This document shows positions 31,990 to 44,289 of a stretch of 64,000 nucleotides of DNA, piece by piece. The translations under genes and the position numbers were made by a program. Origin of the DNA: Hemileia vastatrix (Eukaryota; Basidiomycota; Pucciniomycetes; Pucciniales; Zaghouaniaceae); NCBI GenBank assembly GCA_030280995.1, contig JASXTE010000011.1, positions 25,962,817 to 26,026,816 of the forward strand. Direction: 5' to 3'. Each line of letters starts with the position of its first letter. Positions within the stretch are counted from its first letter, which is position 1. The notes beneath the pieces were generated by a model. It had not been told where the DNA came from, ran no database searches, and saw only the letters and a program-made list of their open reading frames with translations.

Positions 31990-33410
31990 TTGAAAAAAAG
32001 GCTCAACTTTTAAGGTCAAAATCTCAGTAAACACTGAACCAAATTCAAGTCTTTTTATGAGAAATGTAAGATAGGGTTCAGGAGAGTTTTCAGTTAAAGG
32101 ACATGTGATTTAAATAAACATAACCCTAATTTGTTACATAAAAATATGAAATAAAAAAAATTAAATTGAGAAAAAATGGTTCAAATTTAAAGGTCAATAT
32201 CTCTGCAACCACTGAACCAAATTCAAATCTGTTTATGGGAAATGAAAGGCAGTCTTCAGGAGATTCTTCAATATAAAGACATTAGATTTGAATATACCTA
32301 ACCCGAATTCTGAGTCTGATTTTTAAAATTTTACAAAAACTTGAATAGTAGTAATGGAGATGAGAACAAGAAGAGTTTAAAAAGTCCACTTTTATCAAGA
32401 TAAGAGTCATGCATATAATTAAGAATTAAATTTTCATAGAAAGAAATACATATCATTTAGTTTTAAAAAAAAGGAGGTGAAACTTACCTTTATTGAAAAG
32501 TAGGAAAAATAGAGTGAAAAATAATGAAGTTGGAATTTGGGGAAAATTGAATATGGAGTAAGTGAAATGCATAAAGAATGTGCAATGTATGCATTTTAAT
32601 GAAATGGAACCAAACAAAAGTGAAATAGGGGAAAGGGGGGATAATGACCTTGCTAATGAAGAATGATGAGTAGGGTGATATAGCTAAAAAAGTAAGAAAA
32701 GAGGGAGAGAAAAAAATGTTAATTTTACCATAAAAATCAAAAATAACCACTTACAAAAAATATAGATACAAAAAAGAAAAAAAAACAGAAAAAAAACCAA
32801 AAAAAGATAATTACCAATCAAAAAATCAAAAAAGGAATAAAATGACTTACCTGTGGAGATAAGATGAGAAAATGGATAAAAGAAAATTGTTTGAGGGATG
32901 TTTGAGGAGAGGATGAAAGGATATGCAGGATGAATGAAAAAAAAATAGTGAAAAATTATGTGATTGCAGAAAAAATGCACTTTCATGTTGAGCTGGTGAA
33001 TGAAAACAAGTGAGACATTCAATAAAGAGACATTCAGTGTAAATTCGAAATAAAAATGAATATGCAAAAAACAAAAAACCCAAACCAAGTGAATAAAGCA
33101 CACAAGATGAAAATTTGGAGAGTATGAAAAAAAAAATTAAAAGGGTTGTGATTCAAAATGTTGGAGGGTGATTAGTATAATAACAGAGTGTATTCTGGTG
33201 GAAAGAATGATTTGTAATTCAAGGAAGGGGAGAGCTGGTGCAGTTTTGGGATCCTCTTCTTTATAAAGATCATTGAAACTTCCAAACGCAAGTCAGAATC
33301 AGAGGCAGAAGCTTAAGTTAAAGTGATAGCATTCATAGCTGAGTGAAGCTGCTTCCTAGTAGAGAGATGCTTTATTATTGTCAGTAGAAGGTTTAGGTTA
33401 TGAGTGGGAA
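31990..33410 (-). pseudogene. Tet leader and transposase remnant
   Basis: On the minus strand 33400-33160 carries transposase N- and C-terminal scraps (HLSTRKQLHSAMNAI, then PALPFLELQIILSTR-like tail) with the catalytic core deleted, then the spliced-leader region (donor near 32853, second exon 32690-32497) and two leader repeats near 32310-31990. Confidence 0.55.
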
Positions 33411-33757
33411 GTGGGAATTTTCCACCAAGTGAGCAGGTGGGGTGTGTAGATAGAAAAAAATGATGTGTTTTCCACCAAAATTAAGTAGCATAGATTGAAG
33501 AGACACATAAAGATGGCATCTGCAATTATATGTCATGTGACTTGCTTAAAAATCAATCATGGATGTGATGAGTTTGGGATCAGGAATTAGGAACAGAAAT
33601 TGGGGTATAAGAGGTGGGATAATGCATTATTGTGCAATCTTTATCCACTAGCCCTGGGGCTAGTGGATTAATTTTTTTTGCAATTAATAATTCCTGATCC
33701 TGGAAAAAAAATTACTGATCCCTAATTGTGCATCCCTGAACATTTATACCCCCTATT

Positions 33758-35065
33758 AACTCCAACACATTCTATCAAGAAAAATTTCTTTTTTGAAACA
33801 TCTTCAAGTTGATACTTGAGTTTATTCTGATCCAATAGGAAATTATACTTGAGAGCCTTCTCCTCTTTCTTTATCTCAAATTTCTTCTCCTCAAATTCAT
33901 GTGCACTCTCATCCTTCTGTAAAGAAAGCTTGAATTTCTTCTCCAAGTCTTGTACTCTCCCATCCCTCTGTAAAGAAAGCTCAAATTTCTTCTCCTCCTA
34001 GTCTTGTGTCCTATCATACCTGTGTAAAGAGAGCTTTTATTCTTACTTTGAGAAGTTAAGAGTATCTCTTGCAACTTCAACTCTACCTAGAGTGAAAAGG
34101 AATATTAATAAAAGAAAAGAAAAGCTTACTTAATTATTAAGAGGTATGCTATCACTTACCAGCATCATGTTTCTACAAAAAATCATCAATGGAAGAAAAA
34201 GGGGTTTGGGAAAAACTATCTCAGTTTTGTTCTCTCTGATTGTTGAAATTAAAAGCAGTTGATGGTCTTTACTTTTTTTTGGAGGTAACATTTCCCTCTT
34301 CATCATTGATTCTAGCTTCAGACTCACATGCTTGAGGATCCTGGGTTCGTTCATTAGCCTTCCTTTTTAAAAATAAAAAAATAAAACAACTAGACAAGAA
34401 ATAAGAACTTACTGGAGTGGGATCATGTTGGTTTATATTACCATAAGGATCTATCGGAAAGCTATCTAGATTTGTTGAATTTAGAACAGGGGAGGCTTGA
34501 GTGGAGGAAGAGGATGGGAAAATATTTTTTCTACATCATTTTTGTAGATAGCATATTCACCATTCAAAATTTTGGCAGGATTAAAATCAGCTCACTCTCC
34601 AAAAATAGCATGCATCTCTTTAAAGTATGGACATAGAGATTCAAGTTTACCATCTATGGATTTTATGCCCTTACTGATATCAATGTTGGTAATACCAAAA
34701 CCAGTAGAAAATGAAAGATTCATTGCCTTCTTGTATTTGGATTGGTAATGCTTGAAATTTTCAGACATCTGTTTATGCAAAAGATCAATCTTTCCCTTTG
34801 TCTTATTTCATAATTCATTGGCCATTAGAAGATATCCATTGATGTTTGATGCAGGGGGCTGTCCTACTTTAGTTGCATTCTCAGTACCAAAACAAGAATC
34901 ATAATTAGTTTTAGTTTTCAGCCAGTTAATAAGTATTCAATGATCACCTTTTTTTAGTTGAACAGTCTTTGATTTCTCAGCTGAGCGGGGGGAAGAGGGA
35001 GTAATGGGATTTGAAGAACATCTGGGGGATGGCTGCCTTTGAGAATTTCTATAATGACAAGGCAT
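33758..35065 (-). pseudogene. Outer element Myb/SANT plus coiled-coil gene
   Basis: ATG 35065 gives MPCHYRNSQRQPSPRCSSN, followed by LKKGDH, MSENFKHYQSKYKKAMNL, GFGITNIDISKGIKS and CPYFKEMHAIFGE with intervening breaks. The third exon (33758-34084) has 18-residue repeats such as KKFKLSLQKDESAHEFEEK. The gene's last codons lie left of the nested element, at about 29400-29435. Confidence 0.7.
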
Positions 35066-35375
35066 GTTGAGATCTTTGAAGATGAAAAGGAGAAGAAAAA
35101 AACAGATGAGATGGAGAGTGGTTCTAAGCAGATAGAATGAATAGGCCAGATGGGAGTGCATATCAAGGTAGGGAGGCTGGCACATCCAGAAAATTGTCCA
35201 TGATGTGGTTATGAAAAATTGAGGATAAAAATTTCAGATAGAGGTGAACATTGACACATCAAAGGCCTAATAGCCCAATTATTAACAAAAATAATTGTGG
35301 AAGATAATTAGGGTATAATTATTTATATCCATAATTAATTTAATTGTGGATTGGTCAACCTTGATACCCCCTATT

Positions 35376-35493
35376 AGGGGGTGTCAGTTCTGGTAAATCT
35401 GCACTTACAAATCTGCACTTAAATTTGACCAAATAGGGGATGTCATTTCTGGCAAATCCGCACTTACAAATCCGCACTTAAATTTGACCAAAT
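35376..35493. repeat. Tandemly duplicated C-type terminus
   Basis: A ~59-bp block beginning AGGGGGTGTCAGTTCTGG is immediately followed by a second version beginning AGGGGATGTCATTTCTGG. Both contain two copies of AAATC(T/C)GCACTTA. Confidence 0.75.
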
Positions 35494-35741
35494 CCGCACT
35501 TAAATAAGTGTGGATTTCCAAAACACACTAGCCCCAATACTGGTGGATTTCAAAATGAAATAAGTCACTTATTTCACTCAAATCCGCACTTTCTAAACCA
35601 AAAGTGCTGATTTCACCATCAAGTCCCATTTCACTGATTTGTCAGCATCATCCCATTCATACACAGCACTCCGCAGCATAACACTTCATAACTCAAAACA
35701 TCGTACATCATTTACATTTTCATATCATATCATATAAGAGT

Positions 35742-36290
35742 CATGCCTTCCTCACCTTGAAATCGTGATAAATTACATAAAGCAATGACTTTCATGGCTC
35801 TTGAACTGCTCTTGGACTCTGATTGCAATTCTGATTCTGATCTAGAAGAAGATTTTGTCTTTTTATCAAAAATGGCCATGAAACATTACCTTCTTCCCAG
35901 AAAGCCTCAAGTACTTCATACCCCCAAGTACACCATCCAAACACTTCTTAAACTATCTACACCCAGTTTTAGACAGCTGTTCAGGACTTCTCAGGAATGT
36001 TTCTTTAAATTTCTTGAGCTTATTCAGGATCATCCCATATTTCACAATAATTCTCAAAAAGAACAACAACATCCTTCAATTCAATTGGCCATCACACTAT
36101 GTCATTTGGGTTCAAATGGTAATGGAGCCGCTTTGAAACGTTTAGAAAATGTCTTTGATTTAGGGTATGGTTCAGTTAACACTTATACCAAACAATGTAT
36201 CACTGCCATCAACTCCTTGTAATCTCAACTTCTCACCTGGCCAACAAAAGAAGAGCGACTTGAATCATCTCAGGTTATGCAAGCAGTTCA
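35742..36290 (+). pseudogene. Subfamily C transposase, 5' half only
   Basis: The likely start MPSSP at 35742 is followed by TGA; the next ATG is 35785 (MTFMALELLLDSD). It carries the region with FRQLFRTSQECFFKFLELI and GSNGNGAALKRLENVFDLGYGSV, then TAA at IN SL*SQL, and ends at QVMQA where AB-type sequence is fused. The catalytic residues lie beyond the break and are missing. Confidence 0.75.
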
Positions 36291-36771
36291 CCAAAATATT
36301 TACAAGTCAAAAAAATTATATATCTGTTTTAAAAAATTGGCAATACTCTCCCCTGAATTTTATTGAAGCAAGGGGTGGATATCACCAAAATTTTTCAAAG
36401 TCATCAATTTCACATGTCAGATTTGAAAATTTGGCAATACCCCCCCTGCATTTTATTGAAGTAAGTGGTGGAAGTCATCTAAATTTAATATAATTACGTA
36501 AATTATTAAATAAATATCTAATATATATCAATTTCCCTAGTTTAAAGTAATGACAATCCCTCAAGCCAAAATGCAGACCAAGTCTAGAAACAAAAGTTTG
36601 GGACTTTCCACAGCTATAGGCTTGAGGAACCCCATGAAACAAATAAATGTTATCATGATTACCTTTTATACAACACAAGGTCATTGGCCCATTACTTTAG
36701 TTGAGGAAATTGATACATAAAAAATATTTATTAAAAATTTATGAAAAAATATAAAATTTTCGATGACAACT

Positions 36772-38081
36772 CTAATCCTCATACTTTTTGGATCTAAATA
36801 AAGTTTTTTTAAATTGATTAACTTTACCTTCTTTCATTATCTTATTGATTCTTTGAATCAACTTATGACTGATTTGAAATGAGCAAGCAAAATGTGTTAA
36901 ATCTTGACAGGATTCCAAACCAGGAGGAGCTTTGGTCGTTTGATGATTATCTTTAGAAGAATTCCAAATAGTTTCGATGATACCATTTCCCAAACCAAAA
37001 TCAATGATGCACTGGTGGTCTGTAAAATATAAACCATGTCATTTGATTTTAGCTGGAGATGGTATTGGTTGGCCAGTAATTGGTTTGATATATGAGAATA
37101 TACCAAAAGTAAGAAAATTGGTGTCCTTCGTATCGGTGTGAATTTTATTGTGAAATCCAGAATGAGTGATAATAACATTAGAAAATAAAAGATATTCATG
37201 GCTGATATCTTCCCTTTCGGAGTCACACCAATTCGGTATTCAAACTTTTGTTGCAAGTTCATGATTTTTTTCAAATGCTTTATTACAGTGCTTTTTGAGT
37301 CAAAGAGCAAGAAAAGAGTTAAAGGAAGGTAGAGTGTCCCATAGGCAAAAATCTTCATCTTTTTGAGCTTTAGTGATATTCTTGAGCAACGAATATATGC
37401 CTATCTAATTGAAATTCCTAGATAATAATCATATAAGAGGTTCAGAATCCTTATCCTCTAAATATGCAATATAAAAATGTGAAGTAAGACAAGTGAAATT
37501 TGGAAAAAAGGCTCAACTTCAAAGGTCAAAATCTTAGCAACCACTGAACCTAATTCAAACCTGTTTGTGGGAAATGAAAGATATGCTTTAGTAGAATATT
37601 CAGTTAAAGGACATGTGATTTAAATAAACCTAACCCTAATTTGTTACGTAAAAAAATGAAATAAAAATTTAAATTGGGAAAAAAAGGCTCAACTTTAATG
37701 TTCAATATCTCAGCAACCACTGAATCAAATTCAAATCTGTTTGTGGGAAATGAAAGGTAGCCTTTAGGAGAATCTTCAGTAAAAAGAAAATTAGATTTGA
37801 ATAAACCTAACCCTAATTCCGAGTCTGATTTTCAAAATTTTACAAAAACTTGAAAAGTGGTAATGAAGATGAGATCAAAAGGAGTTTTATAAGTTCACTG
37901 TTATCCAGATAAGAGTCATACATATATTTAAGTATGAAATTTTCATAAAAGGAATGAGATATCATATAGGCATGAAAAAAAGGAGATGAAACTTACCTTG
38001 ATTGAAAAGTAGGAAAAATAGAGTGAGAAAGATTGATGTTGGAATTGTGGGGAAATTGAATATGGAGTAAGTGAAATGCAT
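36772..38081 (-). pseudogene. AB-type Tet-like oxygenase inside C1
   Basis: The two-exon model is 38081-37997 (85 nt, MHFTYSIFNF) and 37400-36772, identical in layout to the copies at 5015 and 50217. The second exon has frame breaks around the LFDSKSTV region and a stop in the KIK*HGL segment. It retains the metal motif H-T-D (HNKIHTDTKD), the distal H in NHQTTKAPPG and the ending KKYED. It is therefore a witness that the AB lineage once had the active-site aspartate. Confidence 0.7.
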
Positions 38082-39321
38082 AAAGAATGTGAAATGTATG
38101 TGTTTCAATGAAATGGAGCCAAAAAAAGTGAAATAAGGGAAAGGGGGGATAATGACCATGCCAAGGAGTGATGAAGAGTAGGGTGATGGAGCTAAAAAAG
38201 AAAGTAAAGAGGGAGAGAAAAAAAGGTTAATTATACCATTGAAATCCAAAATAACCACTTACAAAAAAAATTTAGATAAAAAAAATAAAATAAACAGAAA
38301 AAAACAAAAAAAATTATAATTAGTAATCAAAAAATCAAAAAAAGAATAAAGTGACTTACCTGGAGAGATGAGATGACAAAATGAATGAAACCAAATTGTT
38401 TGAGGGATGTTGGAGGAGAATAGGAAAAGGATATGAGGGATGAATGAAAAAAAAAATCACTGACAAAATATGTGATTTCAGAAAATATGCGATTTCATGT
38501 TGAGCTGGTGAAAGAAAACAAATGAGCCATCCAAAAAAAAAAATTCACCGTAAATTCCAAAAAAATGAATATGCAACAAACCAAAATACCAACCCAAGTG
38601 AATGAAGTACACAAAGAGGACATTTGGTGAGTACAAAATGGTATGTGAAAGAAAGGGATGATGTGGCCAACATGTGGTTTTGAAAGAAAAATCACGAAAA
38701 AGTGCTGATTTGAGGTCAGAACTGACACCCATAGAAAAAAGATTAAGAAGTAGAAGAAATAAGTAAAAAAGAATGTAAACATGCCTGGTCAAAATATTGA
38801 AAATGTCAGGAAGGGGTGTGTGCCGAGGATTGATGGGTAGGTAGCGAGGAAGGTCAGTGTGTCACATGTGACAGGGATGGGGTAAGAAAGGAAGGGATGT
38901 TTTGTGGCCAAAATGTGGTTGTGAAAAAAAACGGGAAAAAAGTGCTGATTTGAGCTCATAACTGACACCCTTTTTTGAAATAAGTGACTTTTTTGCAAAA
39001 TTTAAGTGCTGATTTGGTTTGAAATCAGCACTTAAGTTAAGTGCGGATTTGCTAGAATTGACACCCCCTAATATACACTTATTTAAGTGCGGATTTCTGA
39101 AACACACTAGCCCCAACACTGGTGGATTTCAAAATGAAATAAGTCACTTATTTCACTCAAATCCGCACTTTCTCAACAAAAAATGCTGATTTCACCATCA
39201 AGTCCCATTTCACTGATTTGTCAGCATCATTCCAATCATACACAGCACTCTGCAGAATAACACTTCATAACTCAAAACATTGTACATCATTTACATTTTC
39301 AAATCATATCATATAATAGTC

Positions 39322-40569
39322 ATGCCTTCCTCACTTTCAAATCATGATAAATTAAATAAAGCAATGACTTTCATGGCTCTTGAACTTCTCTTGGACTCTG
39401 ATCTAGAAGAAGATTTTGTCTTTTTATCCAAAATAGCCATGAATTGTTACATTCTTCCCAGAAAGCCTCAAGTACTTCATACCCCCTAGTACACCATCCA
39501 AACATTTCTTAACCTATCTACACCCAGTTTTAGACAGTTGTTCAGGACTTCTCCAGAATTTTTCCTTAAATTTCTTGAGCTTATTCAGGATAATCCCATA
39601 TTTCACAATAATTCTCAAAAAGAACAATGACATCCTTCAATTCCATTAGCCATCACACTATGTTGTTTGGGTTCCAATGGTAATGGAGCCACTTTGGAAC
39701 TTTTAGAAAATGTCTTTGATTTAGGGTATGGTTTAGTTAACACTTATACCAAACAATGCATCACTGCCATCAACTCCTTGGAATCTCAACTTCTCACCTG
39801 GCCAACAAAAGAAGCACCATTTTTATCATCTCAGGTTATGCAAGCAGAGGGCTTCCCAGAATGTATTGGTTTTGTTTATGGTACTACTATTCCTTTAAGC
39901 CAGAAACCTGCTCAAGGTGGAAACAATTACTTTGACTGTAAAAAGAGGTGTATTATTTTTAACTCCTTTCATTCTCTTTTAAACTAACACAAACAACTGT
40001 ATCTTCTTTATAGATATTCAATTTCCATTCAGCTTATATGTGATGTTAGCAAAAAATTTATATCATTATTTGCTGGCTATTCTGGCTCATATCATGACTC
40101 CTACGTCTTCCAAAGAATGTGAATTTCAAATGAACCTGAAAAATTCTTTGATGAAGATAAGTATCTTCTTGTAGATTCTGCTTATGCCAATGGAAAGTAT
40201 GTACTTCCTGCTTTTTGGGGAGCAGCTTCAGAAGACAGTCAAAATGCCAAGTTCAACAATCATTTGGCAAATTCAACAGTATGTATTGAACATTCTATTG
40301 GAATCTTGAAAGGCTGTTTTTTCTAGTTTAAGGGAATTAAGAAGTCCTCTTAGAAATAAATCTGGAATTGAGGTGGTGATCAACTGGATTCTGTGTTGCA
40401 CTATACTTCATAACCTACTTTCTGACCTCAAAGATCAATGGTTAGAGCTGTATGAAGATGAACAAATTGATTCACCTCCGACTATATCCAACACTTCTAT
40501 TTCTCAATCAACTAGTATAAGGGAAAAAACTCTTCCAATAACACTCCAACATTTTTCAATGCAATTTTA
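39322..40569 (+). pseudogene. Subfamily C DDE transposase
   Basis: Exons 39322-39947 and 40014-40569 join in phase 2 through a GT-AG intron placed exactly as in the AB gene (after KKR, before YSI). The start is MPSSLSNHDK. Residues at the active site are GFVYGTT (first aspartate changed to tyrosine), LVDSAYANGKY (second aspartate kept) and CIEHSIGILK (glutamate kept). In-frame stops occur at TAG 39487, TGA near 39628, TGA after VFQRM and TAG at GCFF*FK, and the end is frame-shifted. The product would be inactive. Confidence 0.8.
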
Positions 40570-41310
40570 ATTTTTTTTCATACTCTTCCAATGATCAATT
40601 TGCATTTTTTATTCACTGAGAATGGTAATTTTTTTCACATATTTATTTTGTTTTTGAATTTTCTGTTAAAGTCTTATTTTTTTATCTCTCTGTGTTTTCT
40701 TTCATCAACTCAAAATGAAATCACATATTTTCTGAAAATGCATATTTTTTCAGTTGCTCTTTTTTTTCTTCCCTCATATCTGTTTCCTCCTCTCTTCTTA
40801 CATCACTCAAACAATTTTAATTCTATTTCTTTTTTTTCAACTCATCTCTCCAGGTAAGTCTTTTTTTCTTTTTTACTTAATTTTTTGATAATTTTTTTTT
40901 GGGTTTTTTTTAAGTGGTTTTTTTTGAATTTATAGGTAAAATTAACCTTTTTTTTCTCTCTCCCTCTTTTCTCTCACTTATACTATTCTTTATCCCCCCT
41001 TGTCTTGGGCTTTTTCCCACCTTTACCCTCTCCTTGGAATGGATATATCCCCCTTTTCCCCCCTCCTTAGCTCACTCTAACCTCCCTTTTCTCCCTCTTT
41101 GGTCTCATCTCTCCCTTTCTCCCCCTTGTTGGTGTCCTCATTTCCTCCCCTCATTCCTCTCCAACCCCCCTCCAAATCCCCCAAATCCCCCTTCCAAATA
41201 ACTTCCAATCCCCCCTCTTTTCCCCCTCAGAACCCCCCAAACCCCCCCTGCAATCCCCCCTCCTATCCCCCTAAAAATCCACCCAATATCCCCCTCAAAA
41301 CCCCCCTACC

Positions 41311-41370
41311 CCCCCCCTTATTCCTCATTAATGATTTGTTAGTGAATCATTAAGGAGGAATGAGGGGGGG
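41311..41370. repeat. Near-perfect 26-bp hairpin at C-rich to G-rich switch
   Basis: The left arm 41311-41336 begins with seven C and ends ATGATT; the right arm 41345-41370 is its complement with only two mismatches and ends in seven G. The loop is 8 nt. Upstream is C-rich (about 41030-41317), downstream G-rich, so the strand asymmetry flips exactly here. Confidence 0.9.
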
Positions 41371-42530
41371 ATTCGGGGGAGTTCTGGGGGGGGTTGGGGG
41401 GGGGATTGGGGGAGTTCTGAGGGGGATTAAAGGGGGGATTTAGGGGGTTATGAGTGGGATAGGAGGGGGGATTGGGGGGGGATTGGAGGGGTTGGGGGGT
41501 TTGGGGGTTATGAGGGGGATTGGAGGGGTTGGGGGGTTTGGGGGTTATGAGGGGGATTGGAGGGGGGGATTGGAGGGGGGGATTGGAGGGGGGGATTGGA
41601 GGGGGGGATTGGAGGGGGGGATTGGAGGGGGGGATTGGAGGGGGGGGATTGGAGGGGGGGATTGGAGGGGGGGATTGGAGGGGGGGATTGGAGGGGGGGA
41701 TTGGAGGGGGGGATTGGAGGGGGGGATTGGAGGGGGGGATTGGAGGGGGGGATTGGAGGGGGGGATTGGAGGGGGGGATTGGAGGGGGGGATTGGAGGGG
41801 GGGATTGGAGGGGGGGATTGGAGGGGGGGATTGGAGGGGGGGATTGGAGGGGGGGATTGGAGGGGGGGATTGGAGGGGGGGATTGGAGGGGGGGATTGGA
41901 GGGGGGGATTGGAGGGGGGGATTGGAGGGGGGGATTGGAGGGGGGGATTGGAGGGGGGGATTGGAGGGGGGGATTGGAGGGGGGGATTGGAGGGGGGGAT
42001 TGGAGGGGGGGATTGGAGGGGGGGATTGGAGGGGGAGATTGGAGGGGGAGATTGGAGGGGGAGATTGGAGGGGGAGATTGGAGGGGGAGATTGGAGGGGG
42101 AGATTGGAGGGGGGGATTGGAGGGGGGGATTGGAGGGGGGGATTGGAGGGGGGATTGGAGGGGGGGATTGGAGGGGGGATTGGAGGGGGGGATTGGAGGG
42201 GGGGATTGGAGGGGGGGATTGGAGGGGGGGATTGGAGGGGGGGATTGGAGGGGGGGATTGGAGGGGGGGATTGGAGGGGGGGATTGGAGGGGGAGATTGG
42301 AGGGGGGGATTGGAGGGGGGGATTGGAGGGGGGGATTGGAGGGGGGGATTGGAGGGGGGGATTGGAGGGGGGGATTGGAGGGGGGGATTGGAGGGGGGGA
42401 TTGGAGGGGGGGATTGGAGGGGGAGATTGGAGGGGGAGATTGGAGGGGGAGATTGGAGGGGGAGATTGGAGGGGGAGATTGGAGGGGGAGATTGGAGGGG
42501 GGGATTGGGGGGATTGGGGGGGATTTTGAG
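41371..42530. repeat. G-rich 13-bp minisatellite
   Basis: After about 150 bp of irregular G-runs the array becomes a regular 13-bp unit, GATTGGAGGGGGG, repeated roughly 70 times from about 41556. A variant with GGGGGAGATTGG occurs in two blocks of six (about 42033-42110 and 42420-42498) and once near 42290, implying a ~385-bp internal duplication. All three plus-strand frames are open because the unit has no stop, each reading the same 13-residue Gly-rich peptide; this is a by-product and not evidence of coding. Confidence 0.9.
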
Positions 42531-42813
42531 GGGGGATTTAAGAGATGTGGGGAGGTTGGAGGGGGGGTTTGTACAAGGGTTTTGGGGAGGGGGAATTGAG
42601 GGGAATAGGGAAGGGATAAAAAAAATTCACAGTTTTTTTGATTTTTATTTTTCAGAATTTTAGAGAAAAATATTCATAAAGTTCAAGTGGACTAAAAAAA
42701 ATTCTTTTTTGTCTTTTGAGGAATTTTTTTTTTAATTTAAATTAAGTGAGTTTTTTTTTTAATGTATAATTTTGGGTATTTGAAAAGTAACAAATTTTTA
42801 TGTAGAAAAATAC

Positions 42814-43998
42814 ATGTCTTCAACTTCAGATTCACCACTTACCTCACTCTCATCTTCTTTAACTTCATTATCATCTTCAAATTCAACTTCTTTTCAATCA
42901 TCATCTAAAACATTGATGAAAAATGAAGAGTATCAAAATAAAAGATATTTAAAAAAAATTCACTTGGATCAAATATTTGGCCATATTTCAAAAATCAAGT
43001 ACTATAAAACTAAAGTTGAAAAAAAAAACAATTATCCAAAAACATTACCTGAAAATATACATTATTTAACAGAAATTGGAGGTGATGAAGTTATAGCTGT
43101 TATTAATAATACTTTCAAACCTCAATTTATTTTTGAAACCATTCTTTTAATGGTTTAAAAGATGAAACATTTAATCAACTCTGTGATCTCATCATAACAC
43201 TCTATCAAATGTCTTTGTTTTGCTTACCTTTAAGGAATAAGAATTTTTTGGGTGGTATCATGATTGGTATTGGATGGAGACCTGGATTCAATAAAGGATT
43301 TTCTCTTGGTATGTTTAAAAAATTTTCCAGATTTTTTAATATCATATTACTGAATTTAATTATATAGGAATATATTCTTTACTCAGATCTTTATCTAAAG
43401 CTGAATTAGATAATGATTTTCGAAAATGGAATACATTAACTTCATTTAACTCATTTCTTGCTCTTTGACTTAAAAAACTCTTCAATATAGCTTCTGAAAA
43501 AATTCATGAACTTGCTAAAAGACTTGGAATACCAAATTGGTGCGACTCTGAATGGGAAGATATTAGCAGTGATTATCTAATGTTTTCAAATGTTATAATC
43601 ACTCATTCTGGATCTCATAACCGAATTCACACTGACTCAAATGATGCCAATTACCTTACTTATGGAATTTTCTCATATATTAATCCTATCACTGGACAAC
43701 CTATTCCATCACCTGCTAAAATTAAAGGACATGGATTATATTGCCCAAATCATAGATGTATAATTGATTTTGGATTAGAAAATGGAATCATCAAAACAGT
43801 TTGGAATTCTTCTTACAATAATCACCAAACCACAAAGGCTCCTCCAGGTTTGGAATCTTGTCAAGACTTCACACATTTTGGTTGCTCTTTCCAGATCAGT
43901 CAAAAGTTAATCCAATAAATAAACAAGTTAAAAAAAGAATAAAAAGGTAATAAATTTAAAAATTCTTTAGGTAGATCTAAAAAGTATGGGGATTCGTA
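42814..43998 (+). pseudogene. Tet/JBP-like 2OG-Fe(II) oxygenase, C-type
   Basis: Exon 1 (42814-43318) starts with a Ser/Thr-rich head MSSTSDSPLTS, then IHLDQIFGHISK and, after a 1-nt frameshift near 43148, NFLGGIMIGIGWRPGF, the N-terminal part typical of Tet-like proteins of rusts. A 49-bp GT-AG intron leads to exon 2 (43368-43998). Exon 2 has TGA at 43466, then the core: NWCDSEWEDI, SHNRIHTD (H-x-D intact), GHGLYCPNHRCIIDF and NNHQTTKAPPG with the distal H. Stops appear again at 43916. The catalytic core survives between these breaks. The family oxidises modified bases; the substrate here is unknown. Confidence 0.75.
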
Positions 43999-44289
43999 GA
44001 GTCACCAAATATTTAATATTCTTCCATAAATTTTTAATAAATAAATCTGATATGTCACTTTATAAAATTAAAGTAATGTGCCAATGACCTTGGGTTGTAT
44101 AGAAGGTAATCATGACAACATTAATTTGTTTCATGGGGTTCCTCTAGCCTATACCTGTGGAAATTCCCAAACTTGGTTTTTAGACTTGATCTGCATTTTG
44201 GCTAGAGTAATTGTCATTACTTTAAAAGTAGTACATTTGACATATCTTATTTATATATTAATTAATTTATGTAATTATATTAAATTTTG

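Larger units (their letters stand above)
29436..33754. mobile_element. Nested AB-like element, degenerate but end-to-end
   Basis: Left end AGGGGGTATC at 29436 and right end CCCCCT at 33754 are flanked by ATT on both sides (29433-29435, 33755-33757). Gene order is Myb (+), Tet-like (-), transposase (-), as in 46359-52439. At 4319 bp it is shorter because the coiled coil and transposase core are deleted. Confidence 0.75.
25971..35372. mobile_element. Old AB-like element carrying a nested sister element
   Basis: The outer element has end A at about 25971 (lacking its outermost ~35 bp), a transposase remnant (+), a Tet-like remnant (+), a split Myb gene (-) and end B ending CCCCCT at 35372. The nested element 29436-33754 interrupts the coiled-coil exon: the reading CAACAGATTTATT resumes as ATTAACTCCAACAC across it, with ATT duplicated. 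Confidence 0.75.
35376..39069. mobile_element. Chimeric subfamily C element (C1)
   Basis: Ends are AGGGGGTGTCAGTTCTGG at 35376 and its inverse to CCCCCT at 39069. The left quarter is a subfamily C transposase 5' part. At about 36287 the sequence switches to an AB-type segment in opposite orientation (Tet tail, Tet gene and leader, to about 38626) and then back to the C right end. The Myb gene is absent. It starts right after the ATT that ends the previous element. Confidence 0.75.
40570..42813 (+). other. Tet-like gene leader and minisatellite-bearing intron
   Basis: The leader donor CTCTCCAG|GTAAGTC is at about 40856. No further donor like that of AB exon 2 was found before the C-rich tract (41030-41317). 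A plausible acceptor TTTTTCAG lies near 42654, so the minisatellite would be intronic in the Tet-like transcript. This is inference from splice-site pattern. Confidence 0.4.

Noticed and set aside
41450..42663. Three overlapping long Gly-rich reading frames
   Set aside because: They result from a stop-free 13-bp minisatellite read in all three phases; composition is fixed by the repeat and there is no independent coding evidence.
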